Assembly: GCA_030065615.1 (NCBI GenBank)
Contig: JASJDR010000031.1
Coordinates: forward strand, 1-49,948
From: Xenococcus sp. MO_188.B8
Lineage (GTDB): Bacteria > Cyanobacteriota > Cyanobacteriia > Cyanobacteriales > Xenococcaceae
Direction: 5' to 3'
DNA length: 49,948 bases
Shown here: positions 1 to 8,433 of the stretch, piece by piece
Layout: every line of letters begins with the position of its first letter
Numbering within the stretch: position 1 is the stretch's first letter
Notes under the pieces: generated by a model
Seen by the model: only the letters and a program-made list of their open reading frames with translations
What the model was told of the DNA's origin: nothing
Database searches by the model: none
Made by a program: the position numbers and the translations under genes

Positions 1-44
1 ACCCTTTTCGATTTCCATGAGGCGGGGCTAGCTCTTGATCAATT

Positions 45-332
45 ATGGATGCGATTTCCATTTGCTGGAGCCAATGGATAATTAAGGGTATATCATCTGC
101 TCTTTCTGAGTTCGTTCCTTTCAAGAATATCGCAGCATTTTGGAACATACCCCAGGGAGGAAAATGGGTAGTTCCCATTGGTGGAGGTCTTGGCAAGGTC
201 ATTAAATTCGGTAGTTACTCGTTTAACATGTCCGTACAAGCTTACTGGCAACCAGTCCGCCCCGATAATTCTGAGGGATGGGTCCTGGCCTTGCAGTTCC
301 AATCTTTATTCCCAAGAGCGCAGTCCAAATAG
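45..332 (+). pseudogene. C-terminal fragment of an outer-membrane-type protein
   Basis: The reading frame ends with a stretch of the type Pro-Ile-Gly-Gly-Gly-Leu-Gly-Lys, then Asn-Met-Ser-Val-Gln-Ala-Tyr, and closes with Leu-Gln-Phe-Gln-Ser-Leu-Phe-Pro-Arg. This matches my memory of the last strands of cyanobacterial and proteobacterial beta-rich proteins often mislabelled 'neuromedin U' (about 300 aa). Only the last 60 or so residues are recognisable. In-frame stops at 18-20 and 36-38 lie just upstream, so the body of the gene is missing or shifted. The start at 45 is therefore only formal. Read as a relic; the upstream part may lie outside the window. Confidence 0.5.
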
Positions 333-356
333 GGCAAAAATTGACCCTAGGTGAAT

Positions 357-390
357 AGTACATTTATATATATAGTACATTTATATATAT
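357..390. repeat. Perfect 17-bp tandem duplication
   Basis: The unit AGTACATTTATATATAT occurs twice head to tail, just past the stop codon of the leftward MscS gene. It is AT-rich and looks like a simple slippage duplication. Confidence 0.8.
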
Positions 391-1736
391 CGTTCAGATT
401 GGCCTTCAAGCCTCACATCGCTGCGGAGGTGTAAATCTCTCTGGGGATAGGGAATTTCAATGTTGTTGTCGGCAAAAGCTTGCCAGATGTCACAAATCAG
501 TTGGCTGGTTACTATCTTGAAAATTGAAGGGTTATCAATCCAAAATTTTAGCTCAAAGTCAATACTAGAATCTCCAAAACCAATGGCAAATGCTTGAGGA
601 GAAGGGTCTCTCAACACTTGGGGTTGTTGCTGAGCTACCTGCAAGAGAATTTCAATTACCCTGGTAGGACTGCATTCATAGCTAGCACCGACAATTACCG
701 AATAGCGAACGAGCTCGTTGGTTCCGGTATAAGTAGAGATATTTTGGGTAAATAAAGTCTGATTGGGAATAATTTCCTCAGAATTATCCTCTATAACCTG
801 AACTGTAGTAGCGCGGATGCCCAGCTTGGTGACTTTACTCATTTTTTCATCAATTGCGATCATGTCTCCTTCTTTCAAAGTGCCTTCAAACAATAGCCAA
901 ATGCCACTGACAAAATTGCTGATTACCTCTTTTAAACCGAAACCAATCCCAACGGACAGTCCCCCAGTAATCGCAGCAATCGCAGTGGGATTAACGCCAG
1001 CGTAGCCAAAAATCAAGATGATTCCCAATCCCATGAGAGAGTAGCGAAGTAAAAATGAGATAATCTGCTTCGCTCTTGGAGCTTGAAGCTTTCTACCTAA
1101 AAATACTTTAAGTAGTAACTTTTCTAAAAGAGGGGTCCCGACAATCCAGAAGTATAAACCAGCAGTGATCACAAATGCTTCTCCTAAGGTGACCAACCCA
1201 CCAAACAGCTCAATCAAAGTCACCTCAGAGAGTTTTTGGAGGTCGAGAAACCAACTCAAAACTATTCCGAGCGCCAGCAGATAAAATAGAGGAGCGATCA
1301 AATTTTCTCGATAGCGACTCACGGAATTGGAAGGAAATAGGGCATAGAGAGATACCAAAAAGAGGCGATAGCACCAGAGGTATACTGCAAGTTTAATCCC
1401 ATCACTCAGGTAGCCAGTAAACCACCCCCATTGCTCAAAGCCAATTTTGAGCAGGCCAATCGCAATTAAGATAAGGGTAGGAGTCAACAGATTATCAATC
1501 AAGGCAGCACTAAACTGCCACCCGGAAAGCTTGGATCTTTCCATTTCGTAACGGCTCAAGACTGGAAATCTTCGCCGTAACTGAGTCCAGCTCCACTTAC
1601 GAACTGAGTATCCTAAAAGGATCGATACAGCCATTCCCAAAAATTGAATTTGGACAACAGGACGTTGGAGCACAATGGCCACTTTGAGCAGTTCTGTCCA
1701 GAGAAAGTCAAGATTTAAGACTGTTGGCTCGGGCAT
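381..1736 (-). CDS. MscS-family mechanosensitive channel
   Basis: Small-conductance mechanosensitive channel of about 451 aa in the inner membrane, expected to release solutes on hypo-osmotic shock. Roughly six hydrophobic segments precede the MscS core: the Gly/Ala-rich pore helix (Thr-Gly-Gly-Leu-Ser-Val-Gly-Ile-Gly-Phe-Gly), then Asn-Phe-Val-Ser-Gly and the beta domain Glu-Gly-Asp-Met-Ile. The C-terminal soluble cage ends in Ile-Glu-Ile-Pro-Tyr-Pro-Gln-Arg-Asp-Leu, typical of the family. A longer frame runs back to 1823 but overlaps the upstream gene. The ATG at 1736 is preferred because a purine-rich AAGAAAGAG lies just before it. The gene starts 13 bp after the stop of the solute-binding lipoprotein gene on the same strand, so the two are probably co-transcribed. 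Substrate or gating partner cannot be read from sequence. Confidence 0.9.
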   Translation of the reverse strand: MPEPTVLNLDFLWTELLKVAIVLQRPVVQIQFLGMAVSILLGYSVRKWSWTQLRRRFPVLSRYEMERSKLSGWQFSAALIDNLLTPTLILIAIGLLKIGFEQWGWFTGYLSDGIKLAVYLWCYRLFLVSLYALFPSNSVSRYRENLIAPLFYLLALGIVLSWFLDLQKLSEVTLIELFGGLVTLGEAFVITAGLYFWIVGTPLLEKLLLKVFLGRKLQAPRAKQIISFLLRYSLMGLGIILIFGYAGVNPTAIAAITGGLSVGIGFGLKEVISNFVSGIWLLFEGTLKEGDMIAIDEKMSKVTKLGIRATTVQVIEDNSEEIIPNQTLFTQNISTYTGTNELVRYSVIVGASYECSPTRVIEILLQVAQQQPQVLRDPSPQAFAIGFGDSSIDFELKFWIDNPSIFKIVTSQLICDIWQAFADNNIEIPYPQRDLHLRSDVRLEGQSERYI

Positions 1737-1749
1737 AATCTCTTTCTTC

Positions 1750-3003
1750 TTACTCCGATTCAAATTGGCGGTTGACAGCCCGATCGAACTGAGCGGCGGC
1801 TTCATCGGGTTCGAGTGCTCCATTTAATACCTGCTGATAAAGAATGTTGCCGTAGTTGATGATCGGTTCAATTTTGGCCGCGTCATCCAGAGCCAAGGAA
1901 ACAGCGGTTCTAGCTTGTTGGAGCAAAGTGGTTCGAAGGGGAAACAATTCCTCATCGATAGTGACGTTTAGATTGCTGGGAATTAAAGGATTTGCCGCCT
2001 CTGCTTTCTTTTGCTGCTCCTCATTGGTCAAAAATTCAGCTAGCTTAAGTGCTAATCGATGTTGATTGGCATTGGAGGCTCGATTGAAAAGCAAGACAGA
2101 ACTTTCGAGTATCGGAGTGGCTGGATGGTCCACTTCTCCAGGCAGAAGGGTTGCCCCTAAGAGATCTGATCCCAATTCCTCCTTGAAGTAAGCTATCCAG
2201 TCCGTCTCACAAGTTAGATAAGCTAATTTTCCTTCCACAAAAGCGTCTCGAAGCGCTTCGGCATTATCACTGAGAATAAAATTCGGTTGATTCCGTGCCT
2301 TTTTGAGCCATTTCATCCACCTAGCCCAACCTCCCCCCTGCGCCAAGATAGAGCGACCGCGATCATCAAAAAGCTGACCGCCAAAAATTCCGACCCCCCA
2401 AAAAGTATCATCGAAACTGCTCTTTAAACCGACCGAATATCCTTTCCTTGCTTGTTTAATTAGCTCCGTTAATGTCCGGGGAAGTTTGTTGACTTTATTT
2501 TTGTTGTAACAGAGAACTTGAGTTGATAAATATAGAGGAAAGCCATAAATTCTGTCTTGATAACTCACTTGCTTGAGACCTTCAGAACGAAACTGGGGTC
2601 GGTTAATCTCAGAGTCTTTAATTGCCCTTAATGCTTTCATCTGAATCAACTGGGCAATCTCAGGACTAGCACGAACTAGAAGCATGTCAGGACCAGCTCC
2701 CCGGTTCACCTGAGACTCAAACTGCTCCCAAATCTGACTCGCCGGACGAAATTCCACAAAAACCTGGACTTGAGGATGCAGTTCGCTGAATACACCAATC
2801 AGATCCTTGAGAACTTTTTGAGCACCACTACTTTGAGCTTCTGTTAGCCTACGTGGCATTTCTGACCAGAGTAAAATTTGCCCTTGTAGTTTCTGAGGCT
2901 GATTGTTGACCACCTTCTCATTCTGAGTGTTACAAGAAATAGTAACAAGCAAGGTGATAAAAATTAGCCCTATTAAAGCAATCGAATTCTTGGACATTTT
3001 CAT
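1750..3003 (-). CDS. Extracellular solute-binding lipoprotein (ABC type)
   Basis: Periplasmic substrate-binding protein of about 417 aa. A hydrophobic signal segment ends in Val-Thr-Ile-Ser-Cys (Cys24 from this start), a lipoprotein cleavage site, so the mature protein should be membrane-anchored. The rest has the family 1 (maltose/sugar type) pattern: Ile-Leu-Leu-Trp near the N-terminus, Gly-Pro-Asp-Met-Leu, Tyr-Gly-Phe-Pro-Leu-Tyr, Leu-Cys-Tyr-Asn-Lys, and a helix-rich C-terminus. No permease or ATPase gene adjoins it; its immediate partner is a MscS channel 13 bp downstream. The start is uncertain: ATG codons at 3024, 3003 and 2997 are all in frame, and none has a strong ribosome binding site. 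I chose 3003 because it gives a normal signal-peptide length. The ligand is unknown. Confidence 0.82.
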   Translation of the reverse strand: MKMSKNSIALIGLIFITLLVTISCNTQNEKVVNNQPQKLQGQILLWSEMPRRLTEAQSSGAQKVLKDLIGVFSELHPQVQVFVEFRPASQIWEQFESQVNRGAGPDMLLVRASPEIAQLIQMKALRAIKDSEINRPQFRSEGLKQVSYQDRIYGFPLYLSTQVLCYNKNKVNKLPRTLTELIKQARKGYSVGLKSSFDDTFWGVGIFGGQLFDDRGRSILAQGGGWARWMKWLKKARNQPNFILSDNAEALRDAFVEGKLAYLTCETDWIAYFKEELGSDLLGATLLPGEVDHPATPILESSVLLFNRASNANQHRLALKLAEFLTNEEQQKKAEAANPLIPSNLNVTIDEELFPLRTTLLQQARTAVSLALDDAAKIEPIINYGNILYQQVLNGALEPDEAAAQFDRAVNRQFESE

Positions 3004-3024
3004 GAGTACGATCTTGAGTGGCAT

Positions 3025-3362
3025 GAAGTATCATCCCAAACTCTTGAAAGCCTGTTGGATATTCTTAATTCAAGAAATCGTAGGTTTTTTGAGCATATCA
3101 GAAATTAGATTAATTTCTTATTTTAATTCTTTTATGGAAAATTTTGAATTGTATGATTCTTGAGATTGTGAAGAATTGATCTGAATAAATCTAACTTCAC
3201 AATATTCTTATATTATGTAACCTAAGATTTCTACTCGATACTTCTCCGTTAACAAACTACGCTTTTTTCCTATTTTTTGAATCAATGAAAATATTTACTT
3301 GAAGAAGTATTGGATAACCATTAGTTATTCTGTCAGCTTTCAATTCTGACTTTTGATGAGCA
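3025..3362. other. Divergent intergenic region between the two channel loci
   Basis: About 340 bp of AT-rich DNA between the leftward solute-binding protein gene and the rightward MscS gene. It must hold both promoters. I see no clear operator, hairpin or coding signal in it. Confidence 0.5.
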
Positions 3363-5183
3363 ATGAAAAAATACTGGCAAGTTTTAAGCTTATTAATTTT
3401 AACAATATTTCTGATTGTTATTACAACTCCATTAGTATCCTCTCAAGGAGAAAGCAGCTGGGACAAAAATCTCAAGAATACTCTAGAAATTGTTCAAGCA
3501 CAAGCTAACTCTCAAAGCGATGAGGAGATTGCTCCAGAAATTTCCGAACAACAAGCTAACCCTCAGAGCAATCAACAAGATTTTCCCGTTGTTCTAGATG
3601 GAGAAACTCTCTTTAACTTTAGTTCTAAGGTTGAAGGTATACCAGCAAAGGACCGAGCAGAAAGAGTATCCATAAGAATTGAAAAAGTTGCCAAAAATTT
3701 TGTTATTCCCGTTGATTCTATAAAAATTGAGGAATTTGAAGGACTAAAATTAATTTCTACTGAAGAACAACTCCTTTTGGCTGTGACAAAATCTGATGCT
3801 CAGGTAGCCAATCGCCCCTTAGATGAACTTGCTACAGAATATCTTCAGAAGGTTAAAGAGGCAATCACTCAATACCGCGAAGAGCGCGGTACTGAGAGAT
3901 TATTCCAGAATATTTTAACCTGGGTCTTTGATACCGCAGTTGCTATTGTTCTGTTGATAGTGCTCAGAAAAATTTTCAACCTAATTAATCGCCGTATTGA
4001 GGCTTGGAGAGGGACTCGATTTCGTCCTCTCAGCATTCAAACTTGGCAATTATTGTCTGTTGACCAAGAAGCTAATTTATTTTTGGGTTTGCTCAAGATC
4101 ATTTACTGGGTAATCGTAGCTGTTATTTTCTTTGTCTATTTTATTGCAATTGGTCATTATTTTCCGCAGACTGAGAACTGGGCAGAAGCCATTTTAGGCT
4201 CTTTTTTAACAGCTCTAGAAATCTTCGGCAAGGCTTTGCTCGCTTATTTACCTAACTTATTCACTATTGTTCTGACTCTCGTTGTTACCTTCTATATCAT
4301 CCGCTTCTCTCGGCTGTTCTTTAACGCCATAGATAGCGGAACACTATCTTTACCAGGATTCGATCAAGAATGGGCCAGACCAACAGCGAGACTTACGACC
4401 ATCTTAATTTGTGCTCTAGCTTTTGCCACAATATTTCCCTTGCTACCTGGTGCTAAATCTCCTGCTTTTCAAGGACTCTCGATTTTTGTGGGGGCTCTTT
4501 TTACTTTAGGAGGGGCCAGCGCGATCGCTAACTTAGTGGGAGGTATTGTGATTATTTATACTCGTGCCTTTCGTGTTGGGGACATAATCGAGTTAGATAA
4601 GTTTAAGGGGCAAGTACATGAAAAAACTATCCTTTCGACTCGAATTCGCACTCTCAACAATGAAATCATCACTATCCCTAATGCCACTCTGACTAACAGT
4701 AGTATTGTCAATTACAATGCTACCCTTCGTGAGCTCAACGAACCGATGGTTGTTCGCGCTAATATTACCCTCGGCTACGATGTGCCATGGCGCTTAGTCG
4801 AGCGAGTTCTCGTGGAAGCGGCTAGCACCACTCCAGGCATTTTAGAAGAACCATCACCATATATAAAAATCATCAGTCTCGATGATTTTTATGTGAACTA
4901 TGAATTAAGAGCCTACACTAATAAAATTGACAAATTAAGAACAATCTATAAAGAATTGCCCCAAAACATCTTGGACAAGTGTAACGAAGCAGAAATTGAA
5001 ATCCTCTCCCCCCATTACTCAGCTGTGCGAGACGGCAATCAGAATACGATCCCAGAAGATTACTTACCCAAAGGCTATACTGCACCGGGGTTTCGGGTTC
5101 ATCTTCTCGATCAGCTATTTAATCAAGGTAAGTTCGATGCAAATTTGAGAGAAAAGGGAAATCGAGATGTCAACGGAGAATAA
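3363..5183 (+). CDS. MscS-family channel with periplasmic N-terminal domain
   Basis: Mechanosensitive channel of 606 aa. A signal peptide (residues 1 to about 28) is followed by a Gln/Ser/Asn-rich linker and a soluble domain to about residue 180. Membrane helices occupy about 185-205, 238-265, 290-320 and 340-400. The pore helix reads Leu-Gly-Gly-Ala-Ser-Ala-Ile-Ala-Asn-Leu-Val-Gly-Gly, then Tyr-Thr-Arg-Ala-Phe-Arg-Val-Gly-Asp. The beta domain contains Pro-Asn-Ala-Thr-Leu-Thr-Asn-Ser, a hallmark of the large cyanobacterial MscS type. The C-terminal cage ends near Ile-Leu-Ser-Pro-His-Tyr. It is larger than E. coli MscS (286 aa) and differs in layout from the leftward channel at 381-1736, so the two are not a recent duplication. 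It stands alone on its strand and is likely monocistronic. Confidence 0.92.
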   Translation: MKKYWQVLSLLILTIFLIVITTPLVSSQGESSWDKNLKNTLEIVQAQANSQSDEEIAPEISEQQANPQSNQQDFPVVLDGETLFNFSSKVEGIPAKDRAERVSIRIEKVAKNFVIPVDSIKIEEFEGLKLISTEEQLLLAVTKSDAQVANRPLDELATEYLQKVKEAITQYREERGTERLFQNILTWVFDTAVAIVLLIVLRKIFNLINRRIEAWRGTRFRPLSIQTWQLLSVDQEANLFLGLLKIIYWVIVAVIFFVYFIAIGHYFPQTENWAEAILGSFLTALEIFGKALLAYLPNLFTIVLTLVVTFYIIRFSRLFFNAIDSGTLSLPGFDQEWARPTARLTTILICALAFATIFPLLPGAKSPAFQGLSIFVGALFTLGGASAIANLVGGIVIIYTRAFRVGDIIELDKFKGQVHEKTILSTRIRTLNNEIITIPNATLTNSSIVNYNATLRELNEPMVVRANITLGYDVPWRLVERVLVEAASTTPGILEEPSPYIKIISLDDFYVNYELRAYTNKIDKLRTIYKELPQNILDKCNEAEIEILSPHYSAVRDGNQNTIPEDYLPKGYTAPGFRVHLLDQLFNQGKFDANLREKGNRDVNGE

Positions 5184-5226
5184 GCATAATTAGATTATCT
5201 TAAAATTTGCTTCTCTTCTTTGAAGA

Positions 5227-5766
5227 CTATTCTGTTCGCTCTGGGTTTCTAGTTCCTACTGGAAACTGCACCTTTGCCTTGTAGACGAATAAGGCTCTCA
5301 ACTTGTCCCAGAAATCACCTCCCAGCAATAAGAGGCTCACGAGCAAGATCAGGTCGCCCACAAAAGCTACGAACCTAGTTGTTTCGTAGCCATGCAACAA
5401 GAGAGGCAAGTAGGGAGACAGCCAGCTGTAAAATAAGGGCAGTAAGAAGAGGACAAGCCCCAGGCGATAGCGGGTACGGCTTACGGTTTGAGGCAGAGCA
5501 TATCTTCTGATCTTTGCAAACACCAGTCCTCGAAGGTAGTTAAAGCCAGGTTTTCCCAAAATCACAATTGACACTAGCATTCCTCCTTCAGGAATCGCAA
5601 ATAATAACAGGGCGGAGAGAAAATTTTTCCAGCCAATGGGCAACCCAGAACCTACAACGAAGGGAACGCCAAGGCGAGCCAACTCACCCAAGATAAAGAT
5701 CGCTCCCCCTACGAGCAGACGATTTTTAGGCAGGGAATCGCCGTTTTGAGATTTTACAGGAGTCAT
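5227..5766 (-). CDS. Transporter-suffix-domain membrane protein, copy 1
   Basis: Small integral membrane protein of 179 aa with four hydrophobic segments (about residues 17-37, 45-70, 100-122 and 130-148). The pattern Leu-Gly-Lys-Pro-Gly-Phe-Asn-Tyr in the middle and Gly-Gly-Asp-Phe-Trp-Asp-Lys-Leu-Arg-Ala-Leu-Phe near the end matches, from memory, the free-standing 'transporter suffix domain' proteins, whose function is not known. The protein ends with a basic tail, Val-Gly-Thr-Arg-Asn-Pro-Glu-Arg-Thr-Glu. A paralogue with nearly the same C-terminus lies 220 bp upstream on the same strand (5,988-6,526), so this is a tandem duplication. The start at 5766 has no strong ribosome binding site, but no better ATG is close. 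Confidence 0.7.
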   Translation of the reverse strand: MTPVKSQNGDSLPKNRLLVGGAIFILGELARLGVPFVVGSGLPIGWKNFLSALLLFAIPEGGMLVSIVILGKPGFNYLRGLVFAKIRRYALPQTVSRTRYRLGLVLFLLPLFYSWLSPYLPLLLHGYETTRFVAFVGDLILLVSLLLLGGDFWDKLRALFVYKAKVQFPVGTRNPERTE

Positions 5767-5987
5767 AAATTTTTGCCGCTTCCGAATCAGCTAGATATTT
5801 TACAGTTTTTTTGCAATGTGGATTAATTACAGATTTTTTAAAGTTTTTGCTGATCCCGAATAATCTAAGATCCTTATAGTACGCTTGTGCCATTATAATT
5901 CAGGCTGGTTATCTCAAAGTTTTATTTCGATATCTAAATAAAATGATTCATCAGCAATATACTAAAAATCAAACTAACTCTCATTAT

Positions 5988-6526
5988 TCATCTTTTCCTC
6001 TCAGTCCGCTCTGGGTTTCTCGTTCCTACTGGAAAATGCACCTTAGCCTTGTAGACAAAAAGCGCTCTCACCTTGTCCCAGAAATCACCTCCTAGCACGA
6101 AGAGGCTGAAAAGTAGGAGCAGATCGCCAGTTAAGTTCACTGTGAACCGATGTGCTTCGTACCCTGGTATCAATTGAGTTGCATAGGGTGCTAGCCAGCC
6201 AAAAAGCAATGGAAGTAAAAACATAACCAGCCCGATACGATACCGCGTGCGACTCACTGTAGAAGGTAGAGCAGATCGCTTGAGGAAACCAAACATCCTT
6301 TCCTTGATATAGTTGAAACCGGATTTGCCTAAAAACACAATAGCAAGAAGAGTTAACAACTGGGGAACCCCACTACAAGAAGTCCCGAGAGCGCTGTTTT
6401 CCACTCGATTGGAAGACCTGTGGCGCTAACGAGAGGAATGAATACAGGGCTAATTAAGCTCAGGACAAAGAAAAAAATTCCCAAGCGGAAGCGCCAAATT
6501 CTCAAAGATGGTTTTGCTTGCGACAT
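5988..6526 (-). pseudogene. Transporter-suffix-domain protein, copy 2, frameshifted
   Basis: Paralogue of the gene at 5,227-5,766. The first part starts at ATG 6526 and reads Met-Ser-Gln-Ala-Lys-Pro-Ser-Leu-Arg-Ile-Trp and later Gly-Leu-Pro-Ile-Glu-Trp-Lys, matching copy 1. It then runs into a stop near 6,357. The rest continues in another frame from about 6,372 to the stop at 5,988 and keeps Leu-Gly-Lys-Ser-Gly-Phe-Asn-Tyr and the Gly-Gly-Asp-Phe-Trp-Asp-Lys motif. Adding one base to the four-base C run at 6,368-6,371 (plus strand) joins the frames as Val-Val-Gly-Val-Pro-Gln-Leu-Leu and restores a protein of about 179 aa. Either the gene is freshly broken or the run was miscalled. Confidence 0.75.
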
Positions 6527-6874
6527 TTTAGCTTACACATGAAATGTAGTTGCACGACAATACCTAATTTATGGCACTTGAGCGCACAACACAAGGCAGA
6601 AAGTCTATTTTCACTGCTATGTAAAACGCGATCGCTAGTTTCAATTTATCAACAATTAATCTTTTATTGAGCGATTAATTACTAGTATAATAGTTGATTT
6701 TTGAGTTTAAAGAATTTTATATTACCTGTTATATTGTCAAAATCAATATTATGTAATATATGTAAGAAGCATTTTGATATTAAAATTATTTTGAGAATAC
6801 CTTTACGTATTTTCACTAATTAACCCCTAATAAATACCTCATTAATTCGTTACAGAGGTTCTCAATTACTCAAT
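6527..6874. other. Intergenic, no gene recognised
   Basis: About 350 bp, very AT-rich, with one HIP1-like site (gcgatcgc at about 6,630). It lies between a leftward and a rightward gene and so should contain two promoters. No coding or structured element is visible. Confidence 0.5.
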
Positions 6875-7432
6875 ATGAATGATATGAATAAACTTCTATT
6901 CTCTTTCTTTACCATCATCTATGCTCTTAATCTTCTGGCTACTAGCGCTATTGCCAGAGAAGAACCCTATGGCGGTAGATGTCTTTACCTCAATAAGGAA
7001 AAGGATGAGCAAGAATTCAAATCCTGTCAAGTTACTGTTCAACAAGGAAATGTCACAGTAAACTTTGAAGACGAGGAATATCAAAGCGATAATAAAACTA
7101 TTGCAGCTAATAGCGTTTATGAAATCGCTTCGGGAGCCTATGCCAGTCAACTGCTTTCGGACACTGGTAGTGTAGTTAGTGGCATACTACTAGGTCCGAT
7201 CAGTCTTGTTGGTAGAATAGTTAGACCCAACCGCGATTTTCAGCAGTATATCCTACAGTACACGAATACAGGAGGAGAGAAAACTGCTACGATTCTTAAT
7301 ATTGATCGTTCAGATGCGCCGGAGTTTCAGCAAGAATTATCATTAGTTACAAGTAAATTAATTATTTTTCGAGAAGGACAAACCAGTACGACGATCGACG
7401 TTGGACCTAATATAGAAGATATAAGACGATAG
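6875..7432 (+). CDS. Secreted protein of unknown function
   Basis: A 185-aa protein that I do not recognise. It has a classical signal peptide (Lys-Leu-Leu-Phe-Ser-Phe-Phe core, cleavage likely after Ala-Ile-Ala at about residue 27), then a mature domain with two Cys (Gly-Gly-Arg-Cys-Leu-Tyr and Lys-Ser-Cys-Gln-Val) that could form a disulfide. A hydrophobic Gly/Ser/Val stretch at about residues 90-112 and a beta-rich tail follow. The mixture fits a small periplasmic or outer-envelope protein. Two starts are possible (6875 and 6884); neither has a close ribosome binding site. Long AT-rich gaps on both sides suggest it is transcribed alone. Confidence 0.65.
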   Translation: MNDMNKLLFSFFTIIYALNLLATSAIAREEPYGGRCLYLNKEKDEQEFKSCQVTVQQGNVTVNFEDEEYQSDNKTIAANSVYEIASGAYASQLLSDTGSVVSGILLGPISLVGRIVRPNRDFQQYILQYTNTGGEKTATILNIDRSDAPEFQQELSLVTSKLIIFREGQTSTTIDVGPNIEDIRR

Positions 7433-7760
7433 CTATAGATAAATTAGTTAGATAAGGTCTTAGTAGCTTGTGCAGATCAAGAGAATGAATCGATATAACC
7501 AAGCATCTTGATATAAAGACTGTAATTTCTGAATCTGCAAAGTACTTTTGCTGAAGAAAATAATTAATTAAGGGCTTATTTGTAAAGCAAATCTTAAGTA
7601 CTCTGATAAAATAGCCATAGTTTTCCTTCGAATATCAAATAGCTCGGTAGTTCTATTTTGACTCAAGCTAGATCCTACAAGGAATTCAACGAGTTAGCAA
7701 ATGAGCTCTGAGTTACAATTGTTGATTGATAATTTTATTTTAAATATCTAAATTTAAGGA
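7433..7760. other. Intergenic, no gene recognised
   Basis: About 330 bp of AT-rich DNA between two secreted-protein genes in the same direction. I see no hairpin with a T-run, repeat or reading frame of note. Confidence 0.45.
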
Positions 7761-8345
7761 ATGAACCAAAAATTTATATTACTCCTAATAGCAGCCACTA
7801 TTTGGAACTGTATTTTTAACTTGCCCGCTAAAGCAGAGTGGGAGTATACTCGCTGGGGCATGAGCGTTGATGAAGTAGTCGAAGCTTCTGAAGGAGCAGC
7901 AATACCTGTAAATCCTGATGAGCAATTCTTTTTTGAAGATGATACTCAGCAAACTATGCTCAAAAGTCAGTGGTCAACAGATGGCTACTCATTTGATGTA
8001 TTCTTCAACTTTAGCAACAGTGATTCTAAGTTATCAGAAATAGTCTTTAAGTCTACCGGCAATAATGAGGATTTAGGACTTGCCATGATCGAAGAATTTG
8101 GTCTTCCCAGTAGAGCGCAAGGTGGTTTATCCAGAAAAGATTCTGATATTAGAGGTTTTAGACTATATAACAGGGATAACTTTGCCGTGCCAGAAACAGA
8201 TAATATTGATCGTAATCAGCCTAGGAGATCAGATGAAGATATTGCAGTCCTCCTTGAGTGGACTACCCCAGAAGATTTTATTCAGATGACTCGTCAAGGC
8301 GCGGATGATGTCGTAATCCGCCTCAAGCCTGCAACTCCAGAGTAA
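7761..8345 (+). CDS. Secreted protein of unknown function, start of ABC-ATPase cluster
   Basis: A 194-aa protein with a signal peptide (cleavage likely after Pro-Ala-Lys-Ala at about residue 25) and a mature part beginning Glu-Trp-Glu-Tyr-Thr-Arg-Trp-Gly-Met-Ser-Val-Asp-Glu-Val. Trp-Gly-Met-Ser at the mature N-terminus is a pattern often seen in small periplasmic proteins of unknown role. The C-terminal half carries Leu-Glu-Trp-Thr-Thr-Pro-Glu. There are no membrane helices after the signal and no Cys. It precedes the ABC ATPase by 88 bp in the same direction and could share its transcript. Function unknown. Confidence 0.65.
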   Translation: MNQKFILLLIAATIWNCIFNLPAKAEWEYTRWGMSVDEVVEASEGAAIPVNPDEQFFFEDDTQQTMLKSQWSTDGYSFDVFFNFSNSDSKLSEIVFKSTGNNEDLGLAMIEEFGLPSRAQGGLSRKDSDIRGFRLYNRDNFAVPETDNIDRNQPRRSDEDIAVLLEWTTPEDFIQMTRQGADDVVIRLKPATPE

Positions 8346-8433
8346 ATTACAATTAAGATATTAGTTCTTGATTATTAATTGCTGCAAATAAAGGCTCCAA
8401 TAGAAATTATTAAAGTACAAAAAAAACATTCTG

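Noticed and set aside
2927..3163. 78-aa frame across the start of the solute-binding protein gene
   Set aside because: Antisense to the signal peptide region and AT-rich intergenic DNA, with no protein-like content.
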